Assembly: GCF_009917485.1 (NCBI RefSeq)
Contig: NZ_QZDT01000019.1
Location: 1 to 64,000 of the forward strand
DNA: 64,000 nt
Source of the DNA: Parablautia muri
Lineage (GTDB): Bacteria; Bacillota; Clostridia; Lachnospirales; Lachnospiraceae
Direction: 5' to 3'
The notes under the pieces were generated by a model that was given only the letters and a program-made list of their open reading frames with translations, did not search any database and had not been told where the DNA came from. The translations under genes were made by a program, and so were the position numbers. Shown one piece after another: positions 47,832 through 57,250 of this stretch (position 1 is its first letter; every line of letters begins with the position of its first letter).

Positions 47832-48695
47832 TTATTTCCAATTTTCCTTTAGTATTTCGTATACTTCCAAAGCCATTTCTTCCGAAACCGACAGTTGATT
47901 CCAAAGCTCATACGCAATGATTCCCTGGTACAAAAGCATCTTAAGCCCGTGAAAGGCATTGCCTCCCTGATCTTTCACCAGTTTCATAAATTTAGTCTGC
48001 AAGGGCTTATAAATCAAATCGTAACCTGTATGTATTTTTTGATAAAAATCCCGGTTCTCAATCACCGCTTTATCTACATCCGGATACAAACCAACGCTGG
48101 TGGCCTGGATTGCCAGAAATTTTTTATCCGGCAGCATGCGGTAATCTGCAAGGGCCATTGGATAAATGCATTCTTTTCCTGTTTTTTCGTTGACTTCCTT
48201 TGCAACCGCCTGGGCCTTGTCCACAGAGCGGTTTAGAAGGTAAACCCGGGAAACATTTTTGGAGGCACACAAAAAGGCAACTGCCCTGGCCGCGCCGCCC
48301 GCTCCCAGCAAAACCACATCTTCCCCCTCAAGCTCTATCCCTTCACTGCACATGGCGCGATACAGCCCGGGCATATCCGTGTTGTACCCCTTAAATCCAT
48401 CTTCAACCCGCACCAACGTATTGACTGCCCCGATTTTTTGTGCCAGCTCATCAATCTGCGAAAGTCCGGCTATCACTTCACTTTTGTAGGGCACTGTGAC
48501 GTTAAGCCCTAAAACATTAAGGGCATAGGCACCCTTTACGGCATCCGCCACCTGTCCCTGCTCCACATGAAAAGGAACGTAAACAAGATTCCGGGAAAGC
48601 TTTTGGGCTAAGGTATTGTGGATAAGCGGCGACATGGTATGTTCCACCGGATTCCCAATCAATCCACAGGTTCTCGTATGACCATTAATCTCCAT
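47832..48695 (-). CDS. aroE: shikimate dehydrogenase
   Basis: 287 residues. Reduces 3-dehydroshikimate with NADPH. Substrate site GNPVEHTMSPLIHN, catalytic Lys in NVTVPYKSEV, the NTD pair at about 104-106, and nucleotide-binding GAGGAARAV. It overlaps the YqeG-like gene upstream by 11 bases. Confidence 0.96.
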   Translation of the reverse strand: MEINGHTRTCGLIGNPVEHTMSPLIHNTLAQKLSRNLVYVPFHVEQGQVADAVKGAYALNVLGLNVTVPYKSEVIAGLSQIDELAQKIGAVNTLVRVEDGFKGYNTDMPGLYRAMCSEGIELEGEDVVLLGAGGAARAVAFLCASKNVSRVYLLNRSVDKAQAVAKEVNEKTGKECIYPMALADYRMLPDKKFLAIQATSVGLYPDVDKAVIENRDFYQKIHTGYDLIYKPLQTKFMKLVKDQGGNAFHGLKMLLYQGIIAYELWNQLSVSEEMALEVYEILKENWK

Positions 48696-49224
48696 CTGTT
48701 CCCTCCTCTAAATATTTTTTTCCCTGTTTTTGACATTTATGCCTGTAAAAAGCAAGTACAATTTTTTCCGGATAACGCTTTAAGACAATCTGGATTTCCT
48801 CTTTTTTATTAATTGGCCGGACCAGAATGGAAAAAATTCCTGCATTTCTGGCTCCCCACACATCCGTAAACAGCTGGTCTCCTATAAAAAGAGTGGTTTC
48901 CCTGCTCGTTCCTAACATTTCCATAGCCCGCATGTATCCTTTTTTTCCTGGTTTCCCAGCCTTGAAAATATACTTGCCTCCAACGGCATCACAAAACATT
49001 TTGACTCTGGGCTCCTTATTATTGGATAGAAATAAAATCTTAAATCCCATATCCTGCAGCTTCTTTATCAGTTTCCTGCTTCTTTTATCTGCCGGCGCCC
49101 CATGGGTAACCAAAGTGTTATCAATGTCAAAAATAATTCCCCTATAACCAGCATTATAATATTTGCCAAAATCTATTTTGTATGTAGAGCTAATATAAAT
49201 ATCAGGATAAAACCTCTCCAGCAT
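48685..49224 (-). CDS. YqeG-family HAD IIIA phosphatase
   Basis: 179 residues. HAD motifs: IIFDIDNTLVTH (Asp nucleophile, about 33), LFLSNN, and FIGDQLFTDVWGARN. The family is small, conserved in Firmicutes and usually next to aroE, with an uncertain substrate (phosphatidylglycerol-phosphate or a sugar phosphate have been suggested for relatives). It overlaps aroE, so it heads the shikimate run. Confidence 0.9.
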   Translation of the reverse strand: MLERFYPDIYISSTYKIDFGKYYNAGYRGIIFDIDNTLVTHGAPADKRSRKLIKKLQDMGFKILFLSNNKEPRVKMFCDAVGGKYIFKAGKPGKKGYMRAMEMLGTSRETTLFIGDQLFTDVWGARNAGIFSILVRPINKKEEIQIVLKRYPEKIVLAFYRHKCQKQGKKYLEEGTDGD

Positions 49225-49272
49225 AGGTGCTCCTTTCCGGTGTTATCTTCCATAATATGTGCAAAACACATT

Positions 49273-49473
49273 TTAGCACATCGGCTCCTCTAAATCATAC
49301 AGTTTCCCGGTGGCATAAGGACTTCCCACATCGCATCTTCCATGATGATAAGTCTTCTTTGCCTGTCCTTCCTCCATTTGTTCAGAGGCTTCCACTTTGA
49401 TGCGGCTTACTTCATTGGCCGTAAGCGCATCCAGCATCCTGACCACTTCGTCCATATTATGATTCATCTCCAT
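49273..49473 (-). CDS. small conserved-looking protein, unknown function
   Basis: 66 residues from the ATG at 49473, with AAAGGA eleven bases upstream. It is acidic at the N-terminus (MEMNHNMDEVVRMLDALTANEV), has a KKTYHHGRCD motif in the middle and ends EEPMC. Its two Cys and His-His could bind metal, but I do not recognise it. It lies between nrdR and the YqeG-like gene. Confidence 0.5.
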   Translation of the reverse strand: MEMNHNMDEVVRMLDALTANEVSRIKVEASEQMEEGQAKKTYHHGRCDVGSPYATGKLYDLEEPMC

Positions 49474-49608
49474 CTGATTCAAATTCCTTTCTATCGCTCT
49501 TTAACACAGCCTGCGGACAGCTTTGGGATATTTTCAATCCGGACAGCAGAAAAAGCTCTTGCCCATCTAGAGCAAAAGCATTTCAAACACTGCTCTGTAT
49601 CATTTACC

Positions 49609-50058
49609 TCATTCCAATACTTTTTTCAACTCATCCATAAAAGTATTGATATCTTTGAATTCTCTGTATACGGAAGCAAAACGCACATACGCAACCGCTT
49701 CTAAGTCCTTGAGCTTGTTCATCACAAGCTCGCCGATTACGCGGCTGGAGATTTCCTTTTCTTCCGTGCTAAAGAGTTCGGTTTCCACCTCATCCACCAG
49801 CTGCTTAATCTGGCTGACACTAATGGGCCTCTTATGACAAGCGCGAAGCACGCCCGCTTCTATCTTAGACCTGTCATAGGTTTCTCTGTTGTCATCCTTT
49901 TTAATTACAATAAGTGGGATGGTCTCTACCTTTTCATAGGTGGTAAACCGCTTACTGCACTCATCGCAAACTCTGCGCCGCCTGATGGAATTATTATCAT
50001 CTGCCGGCCTTGAATCAATGACTCTGGTATTCTCATGACCGCAAAACGGACATTTCAT
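49609..50058 (-). CDS. nrdR: transcriptional repressor NrdR
   Basis: 149 residues. The zinc ribbon ([15 protein letters not shown] ... CDECSKRF) is followed by an ATP-cone (about 46-136). NrdR represses ribonucleotide reductase genes when dATP is abundant. In Clostridia it commonly lies next to sigG, as here. Confidence 0.96.
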   Translation of the reverse strand: MKCPFCGHENTRVIDSRPADDNNSIRRRRVCDECSKRFTTYEKVETIPLIVIKKDDNRETYDRSKIEAGVLRACHKRPISVSQIKQLVDEVETELFSTEEKEISSRVIGELVMNKLKDLEAVAYVRFASVYREFKDINTFMDELKKVLE

Positions 50059-50225
50059 ATGAATCCTCCATACTACCAGTCCTTTTCTCTGACTGGTTAG
50101 CGCATATTTTTCTGTACATTATTCTGATAACAATACCATTATATTCCGATTTGCAAATCATGTCAACCAAAGCATATCTGAAAAATGCTTTTTGGGCAGT
50201 ATATACGGCGTTATTTCGTATTTTA

Positions 50226-51005
50226 TTATGCTGTCAAATAATTCTTCATCACCTTTAATGCATTTTTTTCTAATCTTGACACCTGGGCCTGGGAAATTCC
50301 AATCATGTCTGCTACTTCCATCTGGGTTTTTCCTTCGAAAAATCGGAGACTTATAATTTCATGCTCCCGCTCTCCTAACCGTTTCATCGCCTCGCTTAAG
50401 GATAAATGTTCCACCCAGTTTTCTTCTTTATTCTTTTTGTCGCTGATTTGATCCATCACATAAAGGGTATCTCCGCCGTCTGTAAAGATCGGTTCGTATA
50501 GGCTCATGGGATTCTGAATGGCATCTAACGCATAGACAATATCCTCCTTGGAAATGCCGATTTCCGATGCAACCTCATTGAGCGTAGGCTCTTTCATATT
50601 TTGTTTCATCAGGTTCTCCTTGGCATAAATTGCTTTGTAGGCCGTATCCTTTAGGGATCTGCTTACGCGAATTGTGTTGTTATCCCGAAGGAAACGGCGG
50701 ATCTCACCGATAATCATAGGCACCGCATAGGTACTGAATTTTACATTCAGCGAAGAATCAAAATTGTCAATCGCCTTAATTAATCCTATACATCCTATTT
50801 GAAACAGGTCGTCCACATTTTCATTGCTGGCTGAAAATCGTTTGATTACGCTTAAAACAAGCCGCAAATTCCCTTCGATATACTTTTTCCTTGCCTCCAT
50901 ATCTCCCGATTCTATCTGCTCGAATAATTTCTCCTTTTCGTCTGATTTTAAAAGAGGCAGCTTTGCCGTATTCACGCCGCATATCTCAACTTTTCCCTGG
51001 GCCAT
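50226..51005 (-). CDS. sigG: sporulation sigma factor SigG
   Basis: 259 residues. Late forespore sigma factor. The N-terminus has KVEICGVNTAKLPLL, as in SigG; then region 2 (DDLFQIGCIGLIKAIDNFD, KFSTYAVPMIIGEIRRFLRDN), region 3 and region 4 with ISQAQVSRLEK. No pro-sequence is present, as expected. Upstream a TGAATA element with a weak -10 about 18 bases on could be a sigma-G autoregulatory promoter, but the match is partial. Confidence 0.95.
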   Translation of the reverse strand: MAQGKVEICGVNTAKLPLLKSDEKEKLFEQIESGDMEARKKYIEGNLRLVLSVIKRFSASNENVDDLFQIGCIGLIKAIDNFDSSLNVKFSTYAVPMIIGEIRRFLRDNNTIRVSRSLKDTAYKAIYAKENLMKQNMKEPTLNEVASEIGISKEDIVYALDAIQNPMSLYEPIFTDGGDTLYVMDQISDKKNKEENWVEHLSLSEAMKRLGEREHEIISLRFFEGKTQMEVADMIGISQAQVSRLEKNALKVMKNYLTA

Positions 51006-51201
51006 GTTTTATTTTCCTCCTGCTTCATTTATAATTCCTTACCGGACTTATAATAAAAATAATTCACAAAACAGCCGGAAAATATTCATACTTTTTGAAC
51101 CCTTTTATTTCCTCTGCATAAAATAAATTATGCCGACAAAGAAAAGATACACAAATCAAGCAAAGGTGAATAAAGCTCTCTTTGCAGAAATGAGGTAAAA
51201 T

Positions 51202-51435
51202 ATGCTTTTTTCTGAGTTAAAGTGCAAGGATGTAATCAATATGCGGGACTGTAAAAAGCTTGGAAGGATTTCTGATCTGGAATTTGACCAGTGCAGTGGA
51301 CAAATCTGCAAGGTCTTTATTCCCAGCGGCAATAAATTTTTCAATTTACTCTGTACGGAACCGGATATCTGCATCCCATACAAGGATATCAAACAAATCG
51401 GACCTGATATCATTATTGTGGACATACGCTGTTAA
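51202..51435 (+). CDS. YlmC/YmxH family sporulation protein
   Basis: 77 residues, one PRC-barrel domain: MLFSELKCKDVINMRDCKKLGRISDLEFD is typical of YlmC/YmxH, which is sporulation-associated with unknown mechanism. Its start is preceded by ATGAGGT. It is the only plus-strand gene of this block and diverges from sigG. Confidence 0.9.
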   Translation: MLFSELKCKDVINMRDCKKLGRISDLEFDQCSGQICKVFIPSGNKFFNLLCTEPDICIPYKDIKQIGPDIIIVDIRC

Positions 51436-51471
51436 AACATGTACAGGAAGGCCCTTGTTATCAATTGAAAA

Positions 51472-51534
51472 GGCTGCCGTAAAATGCAAAAGACTTACTC
51501 TCATCTTGTGGAGCATCTGCATTTTACGGCAGCC
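51472..51534. terminator. perfect 17-bp stem between ymxH and sigE
   Basis: GGCTGCCGTAAAATGCA (51472-51488) and its exact complement (51518-51534) enclose a 29-base loop. On the minus strand CAGCC TTTT follows, so it should help end the sigE transcript; on the plus strand it follows ymxH by 36 bases. Confidence 0.7.
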
Positions 51535-51557
51535 CGGCTTATTTGGGATTCCATTTT

Positions 51558-52301
51558 TTAATAGCTTTCCCGAATCAATTCCTTTTTAAGCCTTTTCATA
51601 ATTTTTTTTTCTAATCTGGAGATATAAGACTGGGAAATTCCAAGAAGCTCTGCCACCTCTTTCTGGGTCATTTCCTTTCCGTCAGGTGTCCCAAGCCCAA
51701 ACCTTAAATTGATAATGGTTTTTTCCCTTTCGGTGAGCTTATCAATGGCTTTTAGCAAAAGCTTACGTTCCACCTCGTTTTCAATATCCTTGTATATAAC
51801 ATCCTCGTCCGTCCCAAGGATATCGGAAAGCAACAGCTCATTTCCGTCCCAGTCCACATTTAAGGGCTCATCGATGGACACCTCAAGCTTGGTTTTGTTG
51901 TTTCTGCGCAGATACATCAATATTTCATTTTCAATGCATCTGGATGCGTAGGTGGCGAGCTTAATATTTTTCCCCGGATTAAAGGTGTTGATAGACTTAA
52001 TCAGTCCGATTGTTCCTATGGATATCAGATCCTCCACTCCCACCCCTGTGTTATCAAACTTCTTTGCTATGTAAACCACCAAACGCAGATTATGCTCAAT
52101 CAGTATGGATTTAGCCTCATCCTCATATTCCGTTCCCAGATCGTTAATCACTTCGTTTTCCTTCTCCACTTCAAGGGGCGGCGGAAGCACCTCCGAACCG
52201 CCTATGTAGTGCACATCCCCCTGCTTTGTCAATAAAAATCCCGGCTCTCGCCGGTACAGCTTAAACTGCAGCTTACCTGGAATTGCTACTTTAAACACCA
52301 T
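51558..52301 (-). CDS. sigE: sporulation sigma factor SigE precursor
   Basis: 247 residues. First mother-cell sigma factor, made as an inactive precursor. The N-terminal 32 or so residues are the pro-sequence, ending at the conserved [13 protein letters not shown], close to the Bacillus cleavage site used by SpoIIGA. Regions 2 ([30 protein letters not shown]) and 4 ([15 protein letters not shown]) follow. It lies 87 bases after spoIIGA in the spoIIG operon. Confidence 0.97.
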   Translation of the reverse strand: MVFKVAIPGKLQFKLYRREPGFLLTKQGDVHYIGGSEVLPPPLEVEKENEVINDLGTEYEDEAKSILIEHNLRLVVYIAKKFDNTGVGVEDLISIGTIGLIKSINTFNPGKNIKLATYASRCIENEILMYLRRNNKTKLEVSIDEPLNVDWDGNELLLSDILGTDEDVIYKDIENEVERKLLLKAIDKLTEREKTIINLRFGLGTPDGKEMTQKEVAELLGISQSYISRLEKKIMKRLKKELIRESY

Positions 52302-52388
52302 TTATGATTTCCTCCTGTTTCTGAATTTAGCAATCTCTGTTTTTTATATTTTTCCTTTATGATTTGTTATTTCATAATCTCTATCGTT

Positions 52389-53219
52389 TTATATTGATAA
52401 TTCCGGAGGCAGTACCATTTGGTAACTGCCCTTTTGGGAAATCTTTCCTTGAAACACTGCTACAATCACTTTCTCGTACTGTTTTTCGCCCATGCTCCCT
52501 TGCACGTTCATGATGTCTATTTCGTATCCTTCCAGCAAGCCGCTGTTTTTTCCAATACTGTGATAGGGAATTATTTTATATTTTTCCGGTTTCATCCACA
52601 GTTTTAAGTTCTCCCATTCCTTTGCCTCCAGTATGGCCACCGGCTTCCTGCTTACGGGCTCCACCAGCCCGTTCCCTGTATCAATCAAAGCTGCAACTGT
52701 GATAGGTCCCTGGTCTCCCGGAATGCTGACCCTGCAAAAATGCTCCTTCCGCTTTCCCTGGCAGACTGTAATCAATCTTCTGCAGATTGCAAATCCCACA
52801 AATCCCAGGCCTGCAAGCACCATGGTGGAATCTCCATATTCTGTAAATATATTGCTCCTTCCATTCAGAAAAATTATGAACCCACCTAACAGAAAGGAAA
52901 AGAAATAAAGATATCCAAGCCCTCTTAGCAATTCCCCAAAGCTTTTGACTCTGCACGCAATTCTTATCATAAGCATTCCGATTGGAACCATCCCCAAAAG
53001 TACCTTCAGCACATATGGTATTTTCGGCAGGCACAACATAATGCAGTAGCCTGCCGCCCCTGTAACACTTCCCGCAAAAATTCTTGAACAAGTGGCAGTT
53101 TTCCCAAGCACCCTTGCCGTAAGAGAAAGCAGGTATAAATCCATAACCATATTTAATAAAAAAATGCTGTCAATATAAATGGTACCCTGTAATTGCACCT
53201 TGCAATTCTTCACCTCCAT
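52389..53219 (-). CDS. spoIIGA: sigma-E processing peptidase SpoIIGA
   Basis: 276 residues. Membrane aspartic protease that matures pro-SigE at the asymmetric septum when signalled from the forespore. Five or so N-terminal helices (about 13-150) precede a protease domain with the active-site ALIDTGNGLVEP (Asp180). The ATG at 53219 lacks a ribosome site. A strong GGAGGTGA lies just after it, so the real start may be the GTG at 53198, which puts translation closer to the conserved YIDSIFLLN. Confidence 0.94.
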   Translation of the reverse strand: MEVKNCKVQLQGTIYIDSIFLLNMVMDLYLLSLTARVLGKTATCSRIFAGSVTGAAGYCIMLCLPKIPYVLKVLLGMVPIGMLMIRIACRVKSFGELLRGLGYLYFFSFLLGGFIIFLNGRSNIFTEYGDSTMVLAGLGFVGFAICRRLITVCQGKRKEHFCRVSIPGDQGPITVAALIDTGNGLVEPVSRKPVAILEAKEWENLKLWMKPEKYKIIPYHSIGKNSGLLEGYEIDIMNVQGSMGEKQYEKVIVAVFQGKISQKGSYQMVLPPELSI

Positions 53220-53245
53220 TTCCCATGTACAAGTATATGATGTAT

Positions 53246-53275
53246 GAGTACATTCTGTACGAGTACATTCTGTAC
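53246..53275. repeat. two tandem 15-bp repeats in the spoIIGA leader
   Basis: GAGTACATTCTGTAC occurs twice without a gap, and two more degenerate units follow towards spoIIGA. They lie between the predicted transcription start and the spoIIGA start codon. Confidence 0.7.
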
Positions 53276-53281
53276 TTGTTC

Positions 53282-53314
53282 ATTATAAACATTAATGTAT
53301 TCATAATTTGTCAA
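53282..53314 (-). promoter_or_regulatory. spoIIG promoter with long spacer and 0A box
   Basis: Perfect -35 TTGACA (53309-53314) and perfect -10 TATAAT (53282-53287) on the minus strand are 21 bases apart instead of 17. The Bacillus spoIIG promoter has the same peculiarity (22 bases) and needs Spo0A-P for activation. TTTTGACAAA over the -35 matches the Spo0A box TTTCGACAAA at nine of ten bases; a related GGGACAATG lies 11 bases upstream, and a weaker AAAGTCAAAA lies near -95. Confidence 0.72.
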
Positions 53315-53496
53315 AACATTGTCCCATACCTTTTCATTCATCGCAGCAATACGGTAAAATCCTCTAAATTTTGACTTTGCATTCGTTAAATATCGCATCA
53401 ATCTCTCATTCCTTTTAACAATAAATGCCGGCACACTTCGCCGGACGACTTATTATCACAAACTATGCCTCGCCTCGGGTTCCAGCTTATTGTAAT

Positions 53497-53530
53497 AAAA
53501 AGAGCCGGCATTCCTGCCGACCCCTTTTTA
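53497..53530 (-). terminator. terminator after the M18 aminopeptidase gene
   Basis: GTCGGCA / TGCCGGC stem with a 4-base loop, flanked by AAAAAG and CTTTTT so that it works in both directions; about 35 bases after the aminopeptidase stop codon. Confidence 0.78.
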
Positions 53531-53563
53531 TTTTTTCAAATATATTTACTGGTCAAGAAATAT

Positions 53564-54844
53564 CTATTTTTCATAAAACCTCTTAAGAACCCGTATCAGA
53601 TATTCCACATCCCCGCTTCCTGCAGTTTCCACGGCTGAGTGCATGGCAAGCTGCGCAAGACCAATATCCGCTGACAAAACAGACACCTGTCCTGCCAAAA
53701 CATTTCCCAACGTTGATCCGCCTTCTATATCGGAACGGTTATGATAATCCTGACAGGGAACCTGCGCTTCTCTGCATAAGGACTTCATAACAGCCTCAGA
53801 GACTCCATCAGTGGTATATCTTTGCCCGCCGTGATGCTTTATCACAATGCCCCCATTTAACAACGGACGGTTTTCCGGATCTGCTTTTTCCGGGTGATTG
53901 GGATGAAGGGCATGGGCATTGTCGGCAGAAATCATAAAGCTATCTGCCAAAAATCTTAAATAATCACTTCTCGTTTTACCAAGGCTCTCCCCAATCCTTT
54001 CCAGTGTATCCCTCAAGAATGTGGATGCTGCGCCCTCCTTGGTGTGGCTGCCTACCTCCTCATGGTTAAAAATGACACACATATTACAATATTCCTTAGG
54101 CTCGGCCAAAAGCAAGGCCTCCACAGATGCGAAAACACACTCCAAATCATCCAGTCTTGGAGAGATCATCCATTCTTTTTCTGCCCCGGCAATCTTTCCC
54201 TTTTCCCTCACATACAAGAATAAATCGCTTCCTAGAATTTCATCTTCCTCTACCCCTGCAAGAAATGCCAGCTTTTCCTTTAACTTTCCTTTCGCCCCAG
54301 GGCCTCCCATTAAGGGAAGTAAATCTGTCTGTATGTTAAGCTCCACACCCTTGTTGATGCTCCGGTTCATATGAATGGCAAGGTTGGGGATCACAAGGAG
54401 GTCTTCGTCCACATTCACAGTCACGGTCTGAAGTCCATTTTCGCCAGTACACACCACTCTCCCGGCTACCGAAAGGCATCTGTCAAACCAAGTAGACTGT
54501 ATCATGCCGCCATACCCTTCAACATTGAGCTTTAGGTATTTATTTTCCAGCATCATCTCCGGGTTTGTTTTTATTTTAAAGCAGGGGGAGTCGCTATGGG
54601 AGGCAGTTATATGAAAACCTTTTAAACTCAAATCGGGAATTTGAAAGGCTGCCAGAGAGGAATCACCGCGCTTCACATAATAACTTCCTCCTGGAACAAC
54701 TTCCCACAAACTTCTCTCATCAAGCTGCACAAATCCATTTTCAGACAGCCGCTTTTCTACCTGTTCTACCGCATGATAGCAGCTTACACTTTTATCAATA
54801 AATGCAAGGCATTTTTCAGCCCACTCCAAATTTACTTTTTCCAT
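53564..54844 (-). CDS. M18 family aminopeptidase
   Basis: 426 residues, cytoplasmic zinc aminopeptidase (PepM18, like yeast Ape1/Lap4 and bacterial ApeB). Metal ligands are visible in TASHSDSPCFKIK, SPRLDDLECV, NHEEVGSHTKEGA, ISADNAHALHP, and the C-terminal AMHSAVETAG. It probably releases acidic N-terminal residues in peptide turnover. GGAGGT precedes the start. It sits between ftsZ and spoIIGA with terminators on both sides and no obvious link to either. Confidence 0.93.
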   Translation of the reverse strand: MEKVNLEWAEKCLAFIDKSVSCYHAVEQVEKRLSENGFVQLDERSLWEVVPGGSYYVKRGDSSLAAFQIPDLSLKGFHITASHSDSPCFKIKTNPEMMLENKYLKLNVEGYGGMIQSTWFDRCLSVAGRVVCTGENGLQTVTVNVDEDLLVIPNLAIHMNRSINKGVELNIQTDLLPLMGGPGAKGKLKEKLAFLAGVEEDEILGSDLFLYVREKGKIAGAEKEWMISPRLDDLECVFASVEALLLAEPKEYCNMCVIFNHEEVGSHTKEGAASTFLRDTLERIGESLGKTRSDYLRFLADSFMISADNAHALHPNHPEKADPENRPLLNGGIVIKHHGGQRYTTDGVSEAVMKSLCREAQVPCQDYHNRSDIEGGSTLGNVLAGQVSVLSADIGLAQLAMHSAVETAGSGDVEYLIRVLKRFYEK

Positions 54845-54960
54845 TATGATACCTCCTGCCTATCGCAAACTATCCAGATTCTCTACCGCAAGCTGTCAAA
54901 AGCCCACTTGTGAAAAACTACATCAAGCATCATCACCCTTCGCAGGCCAGCTTATCGAAT

Positions 54961-54993
54961 GAAAAGGCTGCACACCCTCTGGTATACAGCCTA
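54961..54993 (-). terminator. ftsZ terminator
   Basis: 12-bp stem AGGCTGTATACC / GGTGTGCAGCCT with two G-U pairs and a 4-base loop, followed on the minus strand by TTTTC; about 28 bases after ftsZ. Confidence 0.72.
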
Positions 54994-55019
54994 AACACTC
55001 TCCCATAAATTATACACAC

Positions 55020-56231
55020 TTATTTCTTTTGCAGGAAAGAAGGAATATCCAAATGCTTGTCCACCACATTGCTCCTAATCTCTCCTGGATTGGTAATTCC
55101 CTGGACAGGCCTGTGCGGCGCTGCCGTCTGGTTTTGACCTGTAAAGGTATTAGGAGCATTATTTACACCTGTCGGCGCACTTCCCCCCTGATTCCTGATC
55201 GTAATATTAGGCGTCACAGGCTTCATATATTTATTGGTAAAAGCACTGTGTGAGGATATGGGCTTATTGGTAGGCAGGGTAGCGTCCTCCAATCCTGTAG
55301 CAATCACCGTAATCCGGCAACTATCGCCCTGGGATTCATCATACATGGCACCAAAGATAATGTTTACTTCATCTCCCGCCAACTCTTGTACATAGCTTGC
55401 CGCATCCGATGCATCCGCCAGCGTAATATCACCGGACACATTGATGATCACGTGGGTTGCGCCTGAAATAGTGGTCTCAAGCAGCGGACTTTCCACCGCC
55501 ATCTTAACTGCCTCGCTCGCCTTATCATCGCCCTTTCCAGTACCAATTCCAATATGGGCAATTCCCTTATCTTTCATAACCGTCTGTACATCCGCAAAGT
55601 CAAGATTGATAACCGCAGGAACATTAATCAGGTCAGTGATTCCCTGCACTGCCTGCTGAAGCACTTCATCCGCTTTCTTAAGGGCATCCGGCATGGTTGT
55701 CCTTCTGTCCACAATCTCAAGTAATTTATCATTAGGAATTACGATTAAAGTATCAACATTATCCTTAATCTTCTCAATACCGCTAAGGGCGTTCACCATA
55801 CGGGCTTTTGCCTCAAAACGGAAGGGCTTGGTTACTACCCCTACCGTCAAAATCCCCATGTCCTTTGCCAGCTTGGCAACAACAGGGGCTGCGCCGGTTC
55901 CGGTTCCGCCTCCCATTCCGCAGGTTACAAACACCATATCCGCGCCTCTGAGTACGGCTGCTATCTCCTCGCTGCTCTCCTCAGCTGCTTTTTCCCCGAT
56001 TTCAGGCTTTGCCCCTGCACCCAGTCCTTTGGTCAGCTTCTCGCCAATCTGCAAGAGTTTCGGCGCTCTGCAAAGCTGCAGGGCCTGCTTGTCCGTATTG
56101 ATTCCAATAAACTCAACTCCGGTAATACTCTCGTCCACCATTCTATTTACAGCGTTATTACCTGCGCCACCCACACCAATAACAATAATCTTGGCAGCAG
56201 ATTCAGCATCGTTCGTCTTTATTTCCAGCAA
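55020..56231 (-). CDS. ftsZ: cell division protein FtsZ
   Basis: 403 residues. Tubulin-like GTPase that forms the division ring. GTP-binding GGAGNNAV, the tubulin signature GGGTGTG (107-113), the T7 loop [11 protein letters not shown], then a disordered linker (about 320-390) and the C-terminal peptide DIPSFLQKK that binds FtsA/SepF. GGAGGAAA precedes the start. No ftsA is adjacent, as usual in Clostridia that use SepF. Confidence 0.98.
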   Translation of the reverse strand: MLEIKTNDAESAAKIIVIGVGGAGNNAVNRMVDESITGVEFIGINTDKQALQLCRAPKLLQIGEKLTKGLGAGAKPEIGEKAAEESSEEIAAVLRGADMVFVTCGMGGGTGTGAAPVVAKLAKDMGILTVGVVTKPFRFEAKARMVNALSGIEKIKDNVDTLIVIPNDKLLEIVDRRTTMPDALKKADEVLQQAVQGITDLINVPAVINLDFADVQTVMKDKGIAHIGIGTGKGDDKASEAVKMAVESPLLETTISGATHVIINVSGDITLADASDAASYVQELAGDEVNIIFGAMYDESQGDSCRITVIATGLEDATLPTNKPISSHSAFTNKYMKPVTPNITIRNQGGSAPTGVNNAPNTFTGQNQTAAPHRPVQGITNPGEIRSNVVDKHLDIPSFLQKK

Positions 56232-56378
56232 AGTATTTCCTCCTTCACCATTCCGCTATCAAAACTACACATAAACATACCAGCATATTAAACTCATTAT
56301 AGACTATCATATAATCTTTTCTTTGAATTAGCAACTAGAAATTTTAAAAACTTTTTTTGAATTATTTCAAACGTTTCA

Positions 56379-57209
56379 TCACCCATCTGCTGCCTCCGGC
56401 TCAAAGGAAGTATTTTTTGTTCCCTCCGTATAGCTTTCCATCCGCAAAGTTCCTTTTTTTCCTTCAAGCTCCGGAAGCATATATTGCAATCCCATCATTT
56501 TTTCATCCAGATTCTCTCCCATTCCAAGGGCTACCTTCACGTCTTCAAAATACAGCGTAAGCGAACCATCACTGCCAAAATAAATCCTGTCCGTCACCAG
56601 ATTATATTTATTGACAAGCTGCGTAATATTTAAGATAGACTGAAAAATCCCCGGATCTTCCACCGGAAGCGGCTCATGCAAAACCACATGGTCAAAGCGA
56701 AGTCCTGTCACCAGAGGCACCCCTTCCGTCTTTTCAAAGGAGCTCTCCACCACAATACCATCTTTATCAAAGTACATGTACCTTTCCAAATATTCCACAT
56801 ACCCTGCCAGCGCCTTTTCATAAACCTCAATTTTAATTGTATGGGGGTCCTCCACAGAAACATCTATCTTTTCCACAAAAGGAACCCCAGTAATACTCTT
56901 GTCCTTGTATTTCAAAGATAAAAGAAGGGAATTATTCCCATAATGCCCTTCCATTACCATGTCTATGATCTCATCATTGGTATAATGAATCGTCCCCTCT
57001 ACATATACCGTGGTAACCGCATAATTTGTAATAATATAAGAATACGCCGCCGCCAATCCGATTACAAGGGCCAAAAGCATCCCTCCAATCATAAACAGGC
57101 TTTTGTGATTCCTAAAGTACGCCCCCGGTTCCTGTGCCTTACGGCTTACAGGCGGCTCCATTCTTAACCTATCAATTTGTTTTTTCTTTTTTTGCTTCAC
57201 CTTAGCCAT
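56379..57209 (-). CDS. ftsQ: cell division protein FtsQ/DivIB
   Basis: 276 residues. Very basic N-terminus, one membrane helix (about 38-58), then a POTRA domain (about 65-135: AVTTVYVEGTIHYTNDEI) and the FtsQ/DivIB beta domain (about 138-250). It links FtsL/DivIC to the septal synthases. It lies between murA and ftsZ, the usual place in this cluster. Confidence 0.9.
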   Translation of the reverse strand: MAKVKQKKKKQIDRLRMEPPVSRKAQEPGAYFRNHKSLFMIGGMLLALVIGLAAAYSYIITNYAVTTVYVEGTIHYTNDEIIDMVMEGHYGNNSLLLSLKYKDKSITGVPFVEKIDVSVEDPHTIKIEVYEKALAGYVEYLERYMYFDKDGIVVESSFEKTEGVPLVTGLRFDHVVLHEPLPVEDPGIFQSILNITQLVNKYNLVTDRIYFGSDGSLTLYFEDVKVALGMGENLDEKMMGLQYMLPELEGKKGTLRMESYTEGTKNTSFEPEAADG

Positions 57210-57250
57210 AAAACCGCTTACCCAGTGTCTTTTCTTTTTAGCTGTTACAT

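Noticed and set aside
53210-53434. 74-codon open frame overlapping the 5' end of spoIIGA
   Set aside because: The spoIIG promoter (53282-53314) lies inside it, so the sporulation transcript would not contain its start. Its VQNVL repeats are explained by the 15-bp DNA repeats.
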